Translations under genes and position numbers: made by a program
Notes under the pieces: model-generated
What the model was told of the DNA's origin: nothing
Seen by the model: only the letters and a program-made list of their open reading frames with translations
Databases searched by the model: none
Origin: Nitratireductor indicus C115
Lineage (GTDB): Bacteria; Pseudomonadota; Alphaproteobacteria; Rhizobiales; Rhizobiaceae
Assembly: GCF_000300515.1 (NCBI RefSeq)
Contig: NZ_AMSI01000004.1
Coordinates: 289,568-353,567 of the forward strand
DNA: 64,000 bases
Reading direction: 5' to 3'
Shown here: positions 50,345-59,937 of the stretch, one piece after another
How the letters are laid out: each line of letters begins with the position of its first letter
Numbering within the stretch: the stretch's first letter is position 1

Positions 50345-52330
50345 ATGAAAATGAAATCGATAGTCGTCGCGGCACTTGTATCTGCCGCGCTTGCGTCAAT
50401 GGGCGGATATCTTGCGATACAATTTCGCACCATAGCGCCCACCCACAAGGCTCTTAACGGCAATGCGTTGCAACCTCTCATTCCGGTGCGCGCCTTTTAT
50501 GCAAATCTTGGCGACAACTGGAATTACAGCCCTTCCCACGACGGCTCCATGATCGCCTGGTATGCCTACAGCTGGGCGCAAAAGGTCATCAATATCCGGC
50601 GCAAGGATGAAGATGCTCCTTTTATTGTGATCCCAGCGCAAAACATCGACCTCTTCACCTGGTCGGCCTATGATCAAACCCTGCTGGTGCATATGGACGG
50701 ACGCCAGTGGCGGGTCGATCCCATGAATCCCGAACGGGAAGAGTGGGTAGACGTGACACCCCGCGGCTTCAACCACAGTTGGGCCATCACCACGCCTCGC
50801 AGCCCCGAGGAGCTTGTGGTCGTCTCCTCCAGCGATCGAAACCCGGCCTTCTCCGATCTCTACACGGTACGGCAGGACGGAGGGGGCAAGCAGCTCCTCG
50901 CTCAGAACACCGGCAATATCCTGCAATGGTGGCTCGATGCGAACAATGTTCCCATTCTGCGGCTCGACCGCGAAGAGGATGGCGCAAGCCAGCTTATGAC
51001 CCGTTCCTCAAACGAGGACAGCTGGCGACCGCTGATCAAAATCGACCGCCGTGACAACTTCACCCCTATCGGCGTACCAAGGCCGGGTGAAGCTTTTTAT
51101 GCGGCCTCGGATCGCGGCCGCGACAGGCTGGCGCTGGTCTCGGTGGATCCCCAAAGCGGAACGGAGACCGAGATTGTCGCCTCCTCATCCGAAACCCTGA
51201 CCGGCGCATGGCTGTTCAACCCCTGGGAACACCGGCCTGACATGCTTCTGATGGGGGATGCCGGCACATCCTTCGTGCCGCTTACACAGAATGGAGAAAC
51301 GGCAAGGCAGCTCCTGACGAAGGATGCGGGTTCGGTTGCCGCCGAGTTCGCGAACTATGCCGCGCAGGGTCGCTTCGTCGTCGTCGCTCGATCACTGCAA
51401 ACGCAGCCCTATGAGAATTTTCTCTATGACTTCCAGCGGAAAACAGCCACGAAGCTCGGCGAGAACCCGCTTGCGGCCTACGCCAACGACCTTCCGCGTA
51501 AGGTCTCGCTGTCCTTCAAGGCGCGGGACGGTATGGATATTCCGGCCTATCTCGTGCTGCCGACCGGCGTCCGGGCGTTCTCACTGCCGGCAGTCGTCAT
51601 GATTCACGGTGGGCCGGCAGAGCGTTTCGAACCGGGCTTCGACGTGGAAAGCGCATTTCTCGCCAATCGCGGCTATGCGGTTTTGCAGGTGGATTTTCGC
51701 GGTTCGACGGGGCATGGGCGCGCCCATCAGGAAGCCGGTTACCGCCAAGTCGGTAAAACCATGCAGGACGACATCGTGGACGCGGCCCATTGGCTGATCG
51801 AAGAAGGCATTGCCGATCCCAAGGCGATTGCGGTCATGGGAGGAAGCTATGGCGGTTATTCCGCAGCCCTCGCCATGACGCGGGACCCCGGTCTGTTCAA
51901 GGCTGCCATCGTGGAATCCGCGGTTCTTGACGTGCCCTACCAGATGCAGAACAACCCGTATGCCTGGGGCCTCAACCGGGACGAGGCCGAGCGCTATTTC
52001 GGCAATCCCGAAAACCCCGCCGACCTGAAAGCAATGGAAGCCGTGTCACCGCAAACGCAGGTCGACAAGGTGCAGGATGCAATCCTCCTTTTGGCAGGCA
52101 AGGAGGATCCAGTTGTGGGCTTCGAACAAAGCGAAGAATTCGCGCGTTCATTGAAAGCCGGAGGCAAGTCCGTGGAAGCCGTTTTCTTCGAAGGGGAGGG
52201 ACACACGATTTCATCTCTCCCGAACAGGATCACACGCGCGCGTCTGATCGAGGATTTCCTGGCAGAGCATCTGGGCGGGCGCAGCAGTGGCTTCGACCTT
52301 GCCGAATGGTACGGACGCTGGATCGAATGA
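50345..52330 (+). CDS. S9 family (prolyl oligopeptidase/acylaminoacyl peptidase-like) serine peptidase
   Basis: 661 residues. The N-terminus has a hydrophobic stretch (about 5-27) that could be a signal or anchor. A beta-propeller fills most of the first 400 residues, and the alpha/beta hydrolase domain follows. The catalytic triad is visible: Ser501 in GGSYGGYSA, Asp588 in AGKEDPVVG and His620 in EGEGHTISS. MIHGGPAERF forms the oxyanion loop region. It probably cleaves short peptides in the periplasm. The ribosome site is weak. It ends 18 nt from a convergent ABC ATPase gene. Confidence 0.9.
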   Translation: MKMKSIVVAALVSAALASMGGYLAIQFRTIAPTHKALNGNALQPLIPVRAFYANLGDNWNYSPSHDGSMIAWYAYSWAQKVINIRRKDEDAPFIVIPAQNIDLFTWSAYDQTLLVHMDGRQWRVDPMNPEREEWVDVTPRGFNHSWAITTPRSPEELVVVSSSDRNPAFSDLYTVRQDGGGKQLLAQNTGNILQWWLDANNVPILRLDREEDGASQLMTRSSNEDSWRPLIKIDRRDNFTPIGVPRPGEAFYAASDRGRDRLALVSVDPQSGTETEIVASSSETLTGAWLFNPWEHRPDMLLMGDAGTSFVPLTQNGETARQLLTKDAGSVAAEFANYAAQGRFVVVARSLQTQPYENFLYDFQRKTATKLGENPLAAYANDLPRKVSLSFKARDGMDIPAYLVLPTGVRAFSLPAVVMIHGGPAERFEPGFDVESAFLANRGYAVLQVDFRGSTGHGRAHQEAGYRQVGKTMQDDIVDAAHWLIEEGIADPKAIAVMGGSYGGYSAALAMTRDPGLFKAAIVESAVLDVPYQMQNNPYAWGLNRDEAERYFGNPENPADLKAMEAVSPQTQVDKVQDAILLLAGKEDPVVGFEQSEEFARSLKAGGKSVEAVFFEGEGHTISSLPNRITRARLIEDFLAEHLGGRSSGFDLAEWYGRWIE

Positions 52331-52348
52331 GCCCGTCTCCGATGTTCT

Positions 52349-53464
52349 TCAGGCGATGCGCAGCTGCGTCTGCGGGTCGAACAGCACCGCCTTGTCCAGA
52401 TTGAAGGCAAGGCGGGCCTTCTGCCCGGCGATGATCGGTGCATCCGCACGAAGGCGGGCGACGATCTCGCGCCCACCAATGCGGGTCACTGCGAATGTAT
52501 CCGAACCGGCTGGCTCGATAACCTCGATGTCGCAATCAAGCTCGCTCACATGGCGCGCATTGCGGTCCGCACTGTCGGGGTCGGTCAGGGCTTCGGGACG
52601 AATGCCGAAAACCACCATCTCCCCCTTGCGGGCAGCAAGTTCAGGAACGTTCTTTGCATAAGGCAGAACAAGCGGCGCGCCCTCGTCACGCTTCATGACA
52701 ATGGCAACATCCGCCCCATCCGCATCGAGCGTCGCCGGGATGAGGTTCATGGAAGGCGAGCCCATGAAATCCGCGACAAAGAGATTGGCCGGCCTGGCAT
52801 AGATTTCCGCAGGCGTTCCGAATTGCTGGAGAACGCCATCCTTCAGCACGGCGATGCGGGTTGCCAGCGTCATCGCCTCGATCTGATCGTGGGTCACATA
52901 AACGATTGTCGTGCCCATGCGCTGGTGCAGGCGCTTGATTTCGGTGCGCATATCCACGCGCAGCTTCGCATCCAGATTGGATAAGGGCTCGTCGAAAAGA
53001 AAGACCTGCGGCTCGCGAACCAGCGCCCGCCCCATGGCAACGCGCTGGCGCTGGCCGCCGGATAACTGGCTGGGCTTGCGATCCAGGAGCTGTCCGATCT
53101 GCAGCGTTTCGGCAACGCGCGCAATCGCCGCATCGCGCTCGGCCTTGGCAACGCCGCGTATTTCCATGCCAAAGCCGATATTCCCGGCCACCGTCATGTT
53201 GGGATAAAGCGCGTAGGACTGGAAAACCATCGCGATGTCGCGTTCGGACGGGTGCAGATCGTTCACCGATCGCCCGTTGATGCTGATCGTGCCGTCGGTG
53301 ATGGTCTCAAGCCCGGCAATCGTGTTGAGCAGCGTGGACTTTCCGCAGCCCGACGGACCGACCAGAACCAGAAAGCCGCCTTCCTCAATTTCGAGGTCGA
53401 TCCCTTTCAGCACCTCGACCCGGCCGAAGGACTTTTTCAGCTTCTCGATCTTCAGAAAAGACAT
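52349..53464 (-). CDS. Sugar ABC transporter ATP-binding protein (UgpC/MsmK/MalK type)
   Basis: 371 residues. The nucleotide-binding domain has GPSGCGKSTLLNTIAGLE, MVFQSYALYPNMTV, LSGGQRQRVAMGRALVREPQ, FLFDEPLSNLDAKLR and YVTHDQIEAMTLA. A C-terminal TOBE/MalK-type regulatory domain follows from about residue 240, with VFGIRPEALTDP. It powers the CUT1 importer encoded directly upstream (3-nt gap). Last gene of the operon. Confidence 0.93.
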   Translation of the reverse strand: MSFLKIEKLKKSFGRVEVLKGIDLEIEEGGFLVLVGPSGCGKSTLLNTIAGLETITDGTISINGRSVNDLHPSERDIAMVFQSYALYPNMTVAGNIGFGMEIRGVAKAERDAAIARVAETLQIGQLLDRKPSQLSGGQRQRVAMGRALVREPQVFLFDEPLSNLDAKLRVDMRTEIKRLHQRMGTTIVYVTHDQIEAMTLATRIAVLKDGVLQQFGTPAEIYARPANLFVADFMGSPSMNLIPATLDADGADVAIVMKRDEGAPLVLPYAKNVPELAARKGEMVVFGIRPEALTDPDSADRNARHVSELDCDIEVIEPAGSDTFAVTRIGGREIVARLRADAPIIAGQKARLAFNLDKAVLFDPQTQLRIA

Positions 53465-53467
53465 GGG

Positions 53468-54349
53468 CTACCCCTTTACGGCGCCGGCCATGAGACCGCG
53501 CACGAAATAGCGTCCGGAGACGATGTAGACGACGAGGGTGGGAAGTGCGGCAAGGATCGCGCCTGCGAAATGGACGTTGTATTCCTTCACGCCTCCCGAG
53601 GAGGAAACGAGATTGTTCAGCGCAACCGTCATCGGCAGGGAATCGAAATCGCCAAACGAAACGCCGAACAGGAAGTCGTTCCAGATGTTGGTGAACTGCC
53701 AGATCACCGTAACGACGATGATCGGGGCCGAGGAGGGCAGCAGGATGCGCCTGAATATCTGGAAGAAGCTCGCCCCGTCGATCTGCGCGGCACGCACGAG
53801 CTCGGTGGGGAAGGCCGCATAATAGTTGCGGAAGAACAGGGTGGTGAAACCGAGACCGTAGACCACATGGATCAGGATCAGCCCCGTCGTGGTTCCGGCC
53901 AGACCCAGCATGCCAAGAATGCGTGCTGCAGGAATGAGCGCGATCTGGAAAGGGATGAAGCAGGATAAGAGGATCAGCCCGAAGATGACGTCATCCCCGC
54001 GAAAGCGCCATTTGGTGAGAATGTAGCCATTCAGCGCGCCCAGGACCGTAGAAATCGTCACGGCAGGCACCACCATCAGGACGGAATTCAGGAAATAGGG
54101 TTTCAGGCCCGTCGGCTGCACGCCGATCTGCGCGCTCGACCAGGCCTTCGCCCATGGTTCGAGGGTAAACAGCGTGGGCAGGGAAAGCATGTCGCCCTGA
54201 CGGATTTCCTCAAGCGGCTTCACCGAGTTGACCAGCATCACATAGAGCGGCAACAGGTAATAGACGGCAAAGAGGATCAGCACGCTGTAGAGCAGCGCCC
54301 GCAGGAGTTTGTTGGATCGGCCCGCCCCGGCCATACGGTCCGCACTCAT
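53468..54349 (-). CDS. Sugar ABC transporter permease (MalG type)
   Basis: 293 residues with six membrane spans. VYYLLPLYVMLVNSVKPLEE and LNGYILTKWRFRGDDVIFGL are typical of MalG-type subunits, and the EAA loop is at ELVRAAQIDGASFFQIFRRI. The C-terminus ends SGRYFVRGLMAGAVKG. It overlaps the upstream permease gene by 4 nt. Confidence 0.93.
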   Translation of the reverse strand: MSADRMAGAGRSNKLLRALLYSVLILFAVYYLLPLYVMLVNSVKPLEEIRQGDMLSLPTLFTLEPWAKAWSSAQIGVQPTGLKPYFLNSVLMVVPAVTISTVLGALNGYILTKWRFRGDDVIFGLILLSCFIPFQIALIPAARILGMLGLAGTTTGLILIHVVYGLGFTTLFFRNYYAAFPTELVRAAQIDGASFFQIFRRILLPSSAPIIVVTVIWQFTNIWNDFLFGVSFGDFDSLPMTVALNNLVSSSGGVKEYNVHFAGAILAALPTLVVYIVSGRYFVRGLMAGAVKG

Positions 54350-55224
54350 CGCTGCCTCCCCGGCTTCAGTTCCGAATAGAGATAGGGCACGATGATGGAA
54401 AAGATCATCACCAGCATGATGATTGCAGACGAGGCGCCGATGCCCATCTGGTTGCGGGTGAAGGTGTAGGAATACATGAAAGTGGCCGGTAGCTCCGTCG
54501 CCTGTCCCGGGCCTCCGCCGGTCAGCGCGACCACCAGGTCATAGGATTTGATGGCGAGATGCGCGAGCACCACGAACGCCGACAGGAAAACCGGGCGCAT
54601 CATGGGGATGATAATGCGTCGGTAGATGGTGGCGTTCGATGCGCCATCGATCTGCGCTGCCTTGATGATCTCACTATCGACACCGCGCAAACCCGCGAGA
54701 AACATGGCCATCACAAAGCCGGATGACTGCCAGACGGCGGCAATCACGACCGTATAGATCGCCAGCGTGCGGTCCTTGATCCAGCTGAACTCGAAGCCCG
54801 TCCAGCCCCATTGATGCATGGTGTTTTCAAGGCCGATGCCGGGATCGAGAAACCACTTCCATGCCGTGCCCGTGACTATGAAGGACAGGGCCATGGGGTA
54901 GAGATAAATGGGTCTCAGAAACCCTTCGCCGCGTATCTTCTGGTCGAGCAGAATTGCCAGGAACAGGCCCAGTACCGAGCAGATGACAATGTAGAGCGAA
55001 CCGAAGATCGCAAGATTGCTCAACGCCCGCCACCAATGCCGCAGGCCCCAAAGCTTCGAATAGTTCTCGAAGCCAACGAAGCCATAGGACGGAAGCATGC
55101 GCGAATCCGTCATCGACAGGTAGAAGGTATAGAGAATGAACGCGTAGACGAAGATCAGGATCAGCGCCAGGCTGGGACTTAACACCAGTTTGGGGATGAT
55201 GTGCTGCAGGCGATTGCGGTTCAT
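54346..55224 (-). CDS. Sugar ABC transporter permease (MalF type)
   Basis: 292 residues with six membrane spans. Blocks include SPSLALILIFVYAFILYTFY, IYLYPMALSFIVTGTAWKWF, the EAA loop at IIKAAQIDGASNATIYRRII and VVALTGGGPGQATELPATFM. The ATG at 55224 follows GGAAACAGCCC; a longer frame to 55305 starts within a poorly conserved stretch. Subtype resembles glucose/mannose importers (GtsB-like). Confidence 0.92.
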   Translation of the reverse strand: MNRNRLQHIIPKLVLSPSLALILIFVYAFILYTFYLSMTDSRMLPSYGFVGFENYSKLWGLRHWWRALSNLAIFGSLYIVICSVLGLFLAILLDQKIRGEGFLRPIYLYPMALSFIVTGTAWKWFLDPGIGLENTMHQWGWTGFEFSWIKDRTLAIYTVVIAAVWQSSGFVMAMFLAGLRGVDSEIIKAAQIDGASNATIYRRIIIPMMRPVFLSAFVVLAHLAIKSYDLVVALTGGGPGQATELPATFMYSYTFTRNQMGIGASSAIIMLVMIFSIIVPYLYSELKPGRQR

Positions 55225-55329
55225 GGGCTGTTTCCGGGGACGGGGTCGCACCCGATCCCATCCCCTGTGGCCTCCATCTTGTGGCGCGGGAGCGCGGACA
55301 GACAAGCCTGCCCGCGCTCGCTCGCAACC

Positions 55330-56583
55330 CTATTGCGCGGCGGCGACAGCGTTCTTCAGTTCCTCGACCGCTTCCTCGGAGGTAAGCTCACCGTTGAAAT
55401 GCTGCGTGACCACGTCGTTGATGGCGTTCTTCACCGCAGCCGGGGCACCGTGGCCATGCGCCATGGAGCCGAAGAGCGTGCCGCTGGAATTGGCTTCGGC
55501 CAGATCCTTCATGCCCTTCTTGCCGCAATCGTCAAAGGCGTCGTTCGGCACGTCGGTGCGTGCGGGGACCGAGCCCTTGACCACGTTGAAGGCCGACTGG
55601 AAGACCGGGTCCATGACGGCTGAGGCCATCATCTTCTGCGCTTTCTGCTTGTCCTCGCCGACCTTGAACATGACGAACTGGTCGGAATTGAAGGTTACCG
55701 CACCCTGCGTACCGGGGAAGCGGATGCAGACGAAATCCTCACCGGGCTTCTTGCCGGCCTTCAGGAATTCACCCTTGGCCCAGTCGCCCATCATCTGCAT
55801 GCCACCCGAACCTTCGATCACCATGGCGGAAGCAAGATTCCAGTCCCGGCCGGAGAAATTGTCATCCACATAGGTGCGCAGCTTCGCCATGCGGTCGAAG
55901 GCTTCCTTCATCTTGTCGGAGCCAAGCGCTTCGGGATCGAGATCGTTGAGGGCGGATTTGTAGAAATCCGTGCCGAGCGACAGAACCACCGCCTCGAACA
56001 CGGTCGCATCCTGCCAGGGCTGGCCGCCATGGGCGAGCGGGGTGATGCCATTTTCCTTCATCTTGTCGAGAACGGCGATCAGCTCGTCCCAGTTCTCCGG
56101 CGCCTTGCCGCCGGCTGCATCGAGCGCGGCCTTGTTGATCCACACCCAGTTGGTGGAGTGGACATTGACCGGTGAAGCGATCCAGTTGCCGTCATATTTG
56201 GAGAAGCGCTGCAGGGCGGCCGGCACGACATCGCCCCAACCTTCCTGATCGGCCACGTCGTTCAGGTTCGCGACCACACCTTCCTTGGCCCAGTCGAGAA
56301 TGTCGAAACCCAGCATCTGAACGGCGGTCGGGGCGTTGCCGGCCGTGACGCGCGCGCGCAGTGCGGTCATGGCGGCTTCACCGCCGCCGCCAGCAACCGG
56401 CATGTCCTGCCAGGTCACGCCCTTTTTCTCCAGGTCTTCCTTTAAGACGTTCAGCGCCGAAGCCTCGCCGCCGGAGGTCCACCAGTGCAGAACCTCCACC
56501 GTGTCCGCAGCAACTGCGTTGCCGGCGGTGACGGAAAGCATGGCGGCACACGCCGCAAGCGCGGCGACTTTACGAGTGATCAT
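55330..56583 (-). CDS. Sugar ABC transporter substrate-binding protein (glucose/mannose GtsA-like)
   Basis: 417 residues, signal peptide ending near NAVA. The mature start [20 protein letters not shown], the [20 protein letters not shown] loop and [11 protein letters not shown] resemble the GtsA-type glucose/mannose receptors, as do [20 protein letters not shown] and [14 protein letters not shown]. One cysteine pair (FVCIRFPG and FDDCGKKG) may form a disulfide. First gene of the operon, divergent from a LacI gene, with a perfect palindrome 45 nt before the start. Glucose or mannose is inferred, not certain. Confidence 0.9.
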   Translation of the reverse strand: MITRKVAALAACAAMLSVTAGNAVAADTVEVLHWWTSGGEASALNVLKEDLEKKGVTWQDMPVAGGGGEAAMTALRARVTAGNAPTAVQMLGFDILDWAKEGVVANLNDVADQEGWGDVVPAALQRFSKYDGNWIASPVNVHSTNWVWINKAALDAAGGKAPENWDELIAVLDKMKENGITPLAHGGQPWQDATVFEAVVLSLGTDFYKSALNDLDPEALGSDKMKEAFDRMAKLRTYVDDNFSGRDWNLASAMVIEGSGGMQMMGDWAKGEFLKAGKKPGEDFVCIRFPGTQGAVTFNSDQFVMFKVGEDKQKAQKMMASAVMDPVFQSAFNVVKGSVPARTDVPNDAFDDCGKKGMKDLAEANSSGTLFGSMAHGHGAPAAVKNAINDVVTQHFNGELTSEEAVEELKNAVAAAQ

Positions 56584-56627
56584 GATAATCCTCCCAATGG
56601 GATCGCTTGCTCCTCTGCGATCTATCT

Positions 56628-56645
56628 ATTTATAACGTTATAAAT
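56628..56645. promoter_or_regulatory. LacI-type operator before the sugar importer
   Basis: ATTTATAACGTTATAAAT is a perfect 18-bp palindrome with a central CG, the standard form of LacI-family operators. It lies 45-62 nt before the binding-protein start. A 15-of-18 match lies at 56754. Confidence 0.75.
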
Positions 56646-56753
56646 CCGGGTTAGGTCAATCAGATTCTCATCCGGGCAGCGGGAGGAGACAAGGCATTGA
56701 TTATAAATGTTTTATCTGTAAATCAGTCCTATCGGCCAGTGGCCATTAGACTA

Positions 56754-56771
56754 ATTTATAACGATTGAAAT
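56754..56771. promoter_or_regulatory. Second LacI-type operator at the regulator start
   Basis: ATTTATAACGATTGAAAT matches the palindrome at 56628 at 15 of 18 positions, with one half-site intact. It overlaps the annotated LacI ATG (56770), so it would serve autorepression, or DNA looping with the first site about 110 bp away. Confidence 0.6.
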
Positions 56772-57876
56772 GACAAAAACCGACCAATCCGGGCACGGAC
56801 CATCAGCCGGAACGGCAGGCAGCGAGACAGGACCGAAGGGGGTGAGGGAGCGGCCGACGCTGCGCACCATCGCCGAACTGACGGGGCTGGCCGTAACGAC
56901 GGTTTCACGCGCGCTTCTCGATGCGCCGCAGATCGCGCTTGAGACGCGCCAGCGTGTGCAGCGGGTTGCCCGCGAAGTCGGCTATCAGCCGGACCGGGCG
57001 GCGCGCCATCTGCGCACCGGTCGCACCAATGTCATCAGCGTGGTGCTGGATCCCCATGACGAGTTGTTAGGTTTTTCGACGTCGATCATCCGCGGCCTGA
57101 CACAGGCATTGCGCGATACCTCCTACCACCTCGTCATCACCCCGCATTTCGCAGAGACATCCTCCATCGAGCCGATCCGCTATATGCTGCGCAACCGCAT
57201 GGCCGATGGGGTGGTGTTCTCGCGGACCGAGCCTTTCGATCCGCGCGTCGAACTGCTTCTGGAAAATGACTTTCCCTTTGTTTCCCACGGCCGCACGCTG
57301 ATGGGGAAGACGCATCCCTTTGTGGATTACGACAATGCAGCCTTTTCGCGCCTTGCCGTGGAGAGACTGGTTTCAAAGGGCAGGCGACGGCTGGCCCTGA
57401 TCCTTCCCCCGGAGCGCTTCACCTTCCATCGCTATCTGCGTGACGGGTTTCTGGAAGCCGTTCATGCGGCAGGTGTCGAGTGGGAGTTCCCGATCGAAGT
57501 CAATCTCGATTCCAGTTCGGCGGAGCTCTATGCCTGGTTGCGTGACCGACTGGAACACAGATCCGCCCCCGACGGTTTCGTCTGTGCGGGCGAGGTGTCG
57601 GCACTTTCTATCATGGCGGCGCTGACTGACCAGGGCATCACCATCGGTGAGGATGTCGACCTTGTGGTCAAGCAGACGACCCTTCTCTACGACGAGGTGC
57701 GCCCGCGCATCGATGCCGTCTACGAGGATATCGCCCAAGCCGGCGAATTGCTGGGACGCCTGCTTGTCAGGCGGATCGCCGGTGAGGATCTCTCCGGCCT
57801 GCAACATCTGCAACAGCCCATACCGCGCTTTGCCGACCTGCCGCACGGCGCCCGCTCGGCTCTTCGAACGAGCTGA
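56770..57876 (+). CDS. LacI family transcriptional regulator
   Basis: 368 residues. The helix-turn-helix and hinge are TLRTIAELTGLAVTTVSRAL, then QRVQRVAREVGYQPDRAARH and LRTGRTNVISVVL. The sugar-binding core covers LVITPHFAETSSIEPIRYML and GFVCAGEVSALSIMAAL. It resembles AglR-type regulators that control sugar importers in rhizobia. The ATG at 56770 has no ribosome site; a GTG at 56842, just before the helix-turn-helix, is an alternative start that would clear the operator. Confidence 0.88.
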   Translation: MTKTDQSGHGPSAGTAGSETGPKGVRERPTLRTIAELTGLAVTTVSRALLDAPQIALETRQRVQRVAREVGYQPDRAARHLRTGRTNVISVVLDPHDELLGFSTSIIRGLTQALRDTSYHLVITPHFAETSSIEPIRYMLRNRMADGVVFSRTEPFDPRVELLLENDFPFVSHGRTLMGKTHPFVDYDNAAFSRLAVERLVSKGRRRLALILPPERFTFHRYLRDGFLEAVHAAGVEWEFPIEVNLDSSSAELYAWLRDRLEHRSAPDGFVCAGEVSALSIMAALTDQGITIGEDVDLVVKQTTLLYDEVRPRIDAVYEDIAQAGELLGRLLVRRIAGEDLSGLQHLQQPIPRFADLPHGARSALRTS

Positions 57877-58022
57877 GCATCGCGCAGCCGCGCAAACGCC
57901 GGAATGGCCCACGACTGAGAGACTGCCGCAAAGGGACCTCCCTTGCAGAACGTAAACGCTCTATCTTTCCGCTTCCTGCATTGATGCGAACGTCAGGTCA
58001 GCCCACCTGGCTGCAAAATACT

Positions 58023-58610
58023 CTAGCCCCCGGCCGCCACTCCGCAGCAAGTACCGTCGGCTTCATCCAGAAGCTTGCGCAAGGCATTGATCACCGAAGT
58101 GGTGTCGTTATCGTCCACCACCTCGATGTTGAGAAGCTGCATGGCCCTGATGCCGTGAATCGCCAGAAGGGCGATCATGGCGAGTTCCGGAGCATTCGTT
58201 TCGGCCTTCATGCGCTTCAGCACTTCGCATTCATAGTGCTGGACAGGTTTCAGGAAGTTTGGGTTTTCGGCAAGAGCTGCAAGAAGCCCCGTTGGCGGCG
58301 GCTCACAGCGCATGCGTTCCTGATCGAACAGGTCGATATAGGCCCGCGCGACGCTGTTGCGTGCACCAAGGGTTTCCAAAGCCTTCTGCCGGTCCTGGAA
58401 ACAGACATGTTCCTGATTGACGAACTGCTCCACGGCAGCTTCCAGAAGCCTGGCCTTGCTGGAAAAATGGTAGAGCAAGCCGCCCTTGGAAACACCGGCG
58501 CGCGCGGCCACGGCTTCCAGGGTGATGTTGCCCGCGCCAGATTCCCTAGCAATCTCGGCTGCGGCTTCGAGTATCTTCTCTCGCACACTCAGGCGGTTCT
58601 TATCATTCAT
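58023..58610 (-). CDS. TetR family regulator of the adjacent RND efflux operon
   Basis: 195 residues. The helix-turn-helix is VREKILEAAAEIARESGAGN, ITLEAVAARAGVSKGGLLYH, FSSKARLLEAAVEQFVNQ. The C-terminal ligand domain resembles TetR_C members that control efflux (FLKPVQHYECEVLKRMKAET). The ATG at 58610 has GGTGG seven bases upstream; one at 58616 is too close to it. Divergent from the RND genes, with a perfect palindrome in the gap. The layout is like the BepR-controlled efflux system of Brucella. Confidence 0.87.
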   Translation of the reverse strand: MNDKNRLSVREKILEAAAEIARESGAGNITLEAVAARAGVSKGGLLYHFSSKARLLEAAVEQFVNQEHVCFQDRQKALETLGARNSVARAYIDLFDQERMRCEPPPTGLLAALAENPNFLKPVQHYECEVLKRMKAETNAPELAMIALLAIHGIRAMQLLNIEVVDDNDTTSVINALRKLLDEADGTCCGVAAGG

Positions 58611-58622
58611 TATCATTCCACC

Positions 58623-58651
58623 TTGACATTACCGTCCGGACGGTACAGTAA
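58623..58651 (+). promoter_or_regulatory. RND operon promoter with embedded TetR operator
   Basis: A TTGACA -35 box (58623-58628) is followed by a 17-nt spacer and a weak CAGTAA -10 box. The perfect 16-bp palindrome TACCGTCCGGACGGTA (58630-58645) fills almost exactly the spacer, the ideal site for a repressor that blocks polymerase. Confidence 0.65.
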
Positions 58652-58767
58652 AGCGGCGTTTCATTGCAAGGCCCATACGCGGCCATCGCGCGCGCAACCC
58701 AGCAGTCGCCATTTGCGCCACATCTGACTAGACTGGTTATTTTTTACGCCTTCGGGGTACTGACGAT

Positions 58768-59937
58768 ATGATCAAGCGTCTTCTTATCGCCATCGTTCTG
58801 CTTGCGCTCATCGCAGGCGGCATAGTCGGCTTCAACCTGTTCCGAGACAATGCGATCGAACAGTTCTTCGCCAACATGCCTGCTCAGACGATGACCGTTT
58901 CCACGGTTACGGTGGAAAAGAACAAGTGGAATCCAACCATCGAGGCAATCGGCACGGTGAATGCCATTCGCGGCGTCGACCTGACGGTGGAAGCCAACGG
59001 CATCGTGACGGAGGTCCTGTTCTCGGCAAACCAGAAGGTTGCCAAGGATGAGCTGCTTCTGCAGCTCGACGACCGGGTGCAGCAAGCCGATCTGGAAGCA
59101 CAGCGCACCCAGACCGAGCTCAACAAGACCACGCTCAAGCGTGCGCAGCAGCTCCAGGAGCGCGGCGTAGGCTCGAACGTCACGCTCGATGAAGCCCGTG
59201 CTGCGGCCACGGCCTCCGAAGCGCAGGTCGAGAAGCTGCAGGCCGTGCTGGAGCAGCGCCAGTTGCGCGCGCCCTTTGCCGGCACGATCGGCATTGCACG
59301 TATCGATGACGGCCAGTATCTGACGCCCGGCACAATCGTGGCCACCTTGCAGGATCTCAACACGATGCGCGCCGACTTCACCGTGCCCGAGCAGCAGCTC
59401 GGCTATCTGAAGATCGACGGCCCCATTCGCGTGACGGTCAACGACCAGGACATGGAATTCGCCGGCAAGATCGTGGGTATCGATCCGAAGATCGATCCGT
59501 CGAGCCGTCTCGTGTCCGTGCGCGCAGAGATCGCCAACCCCGAGGGACGCCTGACACCCGGCCAGTTCGCACGGGTGAAGGTCGAGCTTCCCGAGGAGGA
59601 CGGCATTATCGCCGTGCCGCAGACGGCCCTGATCACCAGCCTTTACGGCGATCACGTCTTCGCCGTGCGCGAGGTCAAGGACAAGGATGGCGCTTCGGCC
59701 GAGGCCGAGAAGAAGCTCGAGGCACGTCAGGTCTTCGTTACGGTTGGCCGCCGCGTCAACGGCGACGTCGAGATCATCAAGGGGCTGGAGTCCGGTGACA
59801 TCGTCATTACTGCCGGCCAGAACCGCCTCTCCAACGGAACGCCCGTGAAGGTCGACAACAAGGTTAATCCGGCTGCCGATCCAGCTGAAAGCCCGGCAGA
59901 AAACGAGGCCGGGAAGGCCGAGGCAGACGCCAAATGA
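58768..59937 (+). CDS. RND efflux periplasmic adaptor (membrane fusion protein)
   Basis: 389 residues. One N-terminal membrane helix (about 4-24) without a lipobox Cys. The lipoyl half-motif is IRGVDLTVEANGIVTEVLFS, the hairpin is an alpha-helical LQQADLEAQRTQTELNKTT-like stretch from about 100 to 165, the second lipoyl half is LRAPFAGTIGIARIDDGQYL and the barrel domain follows. The tail is rich in Ala/Glu/Pro. It connects the RND pump to an outer-membrane channel, which is not encoded here. Overlaps the pump gene by 4 nt. Confidence 0.92.
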   Translation: MIKRLLIAIVLLALIAGGIVGFNLFRDNAIEQFFANMPAQTMTVSTVTVEKNKWNPTIEAIGTVNAIRGVDLTVEANGIVTEVLFSANQKVAKDELLLQLDDRVQQADLEAQRTQTELNKTTLKRAQQLQERGVGSNVTLDEARAAATASEAQVEKLQAVLEQRQLRAPFAGTIGIARIDDGQYLTPGTIVATLQDLNTMRADFTVPEQQLGYLKIDGPIRVTVNDQDMEFAGKIVGIDPKIDPSSRLVSVRAEIANPEGRLTPGQFARVKVELPEEDGIIAVPQTALITSLYGDHVFAVREVKDKDGASAEAEKKLEARQVFVTVGRRVNGDVEIIKGLESGDIVITAGQNRLSNGTPVKVDNKVNPAADPAESPAENEAGKAEADAK

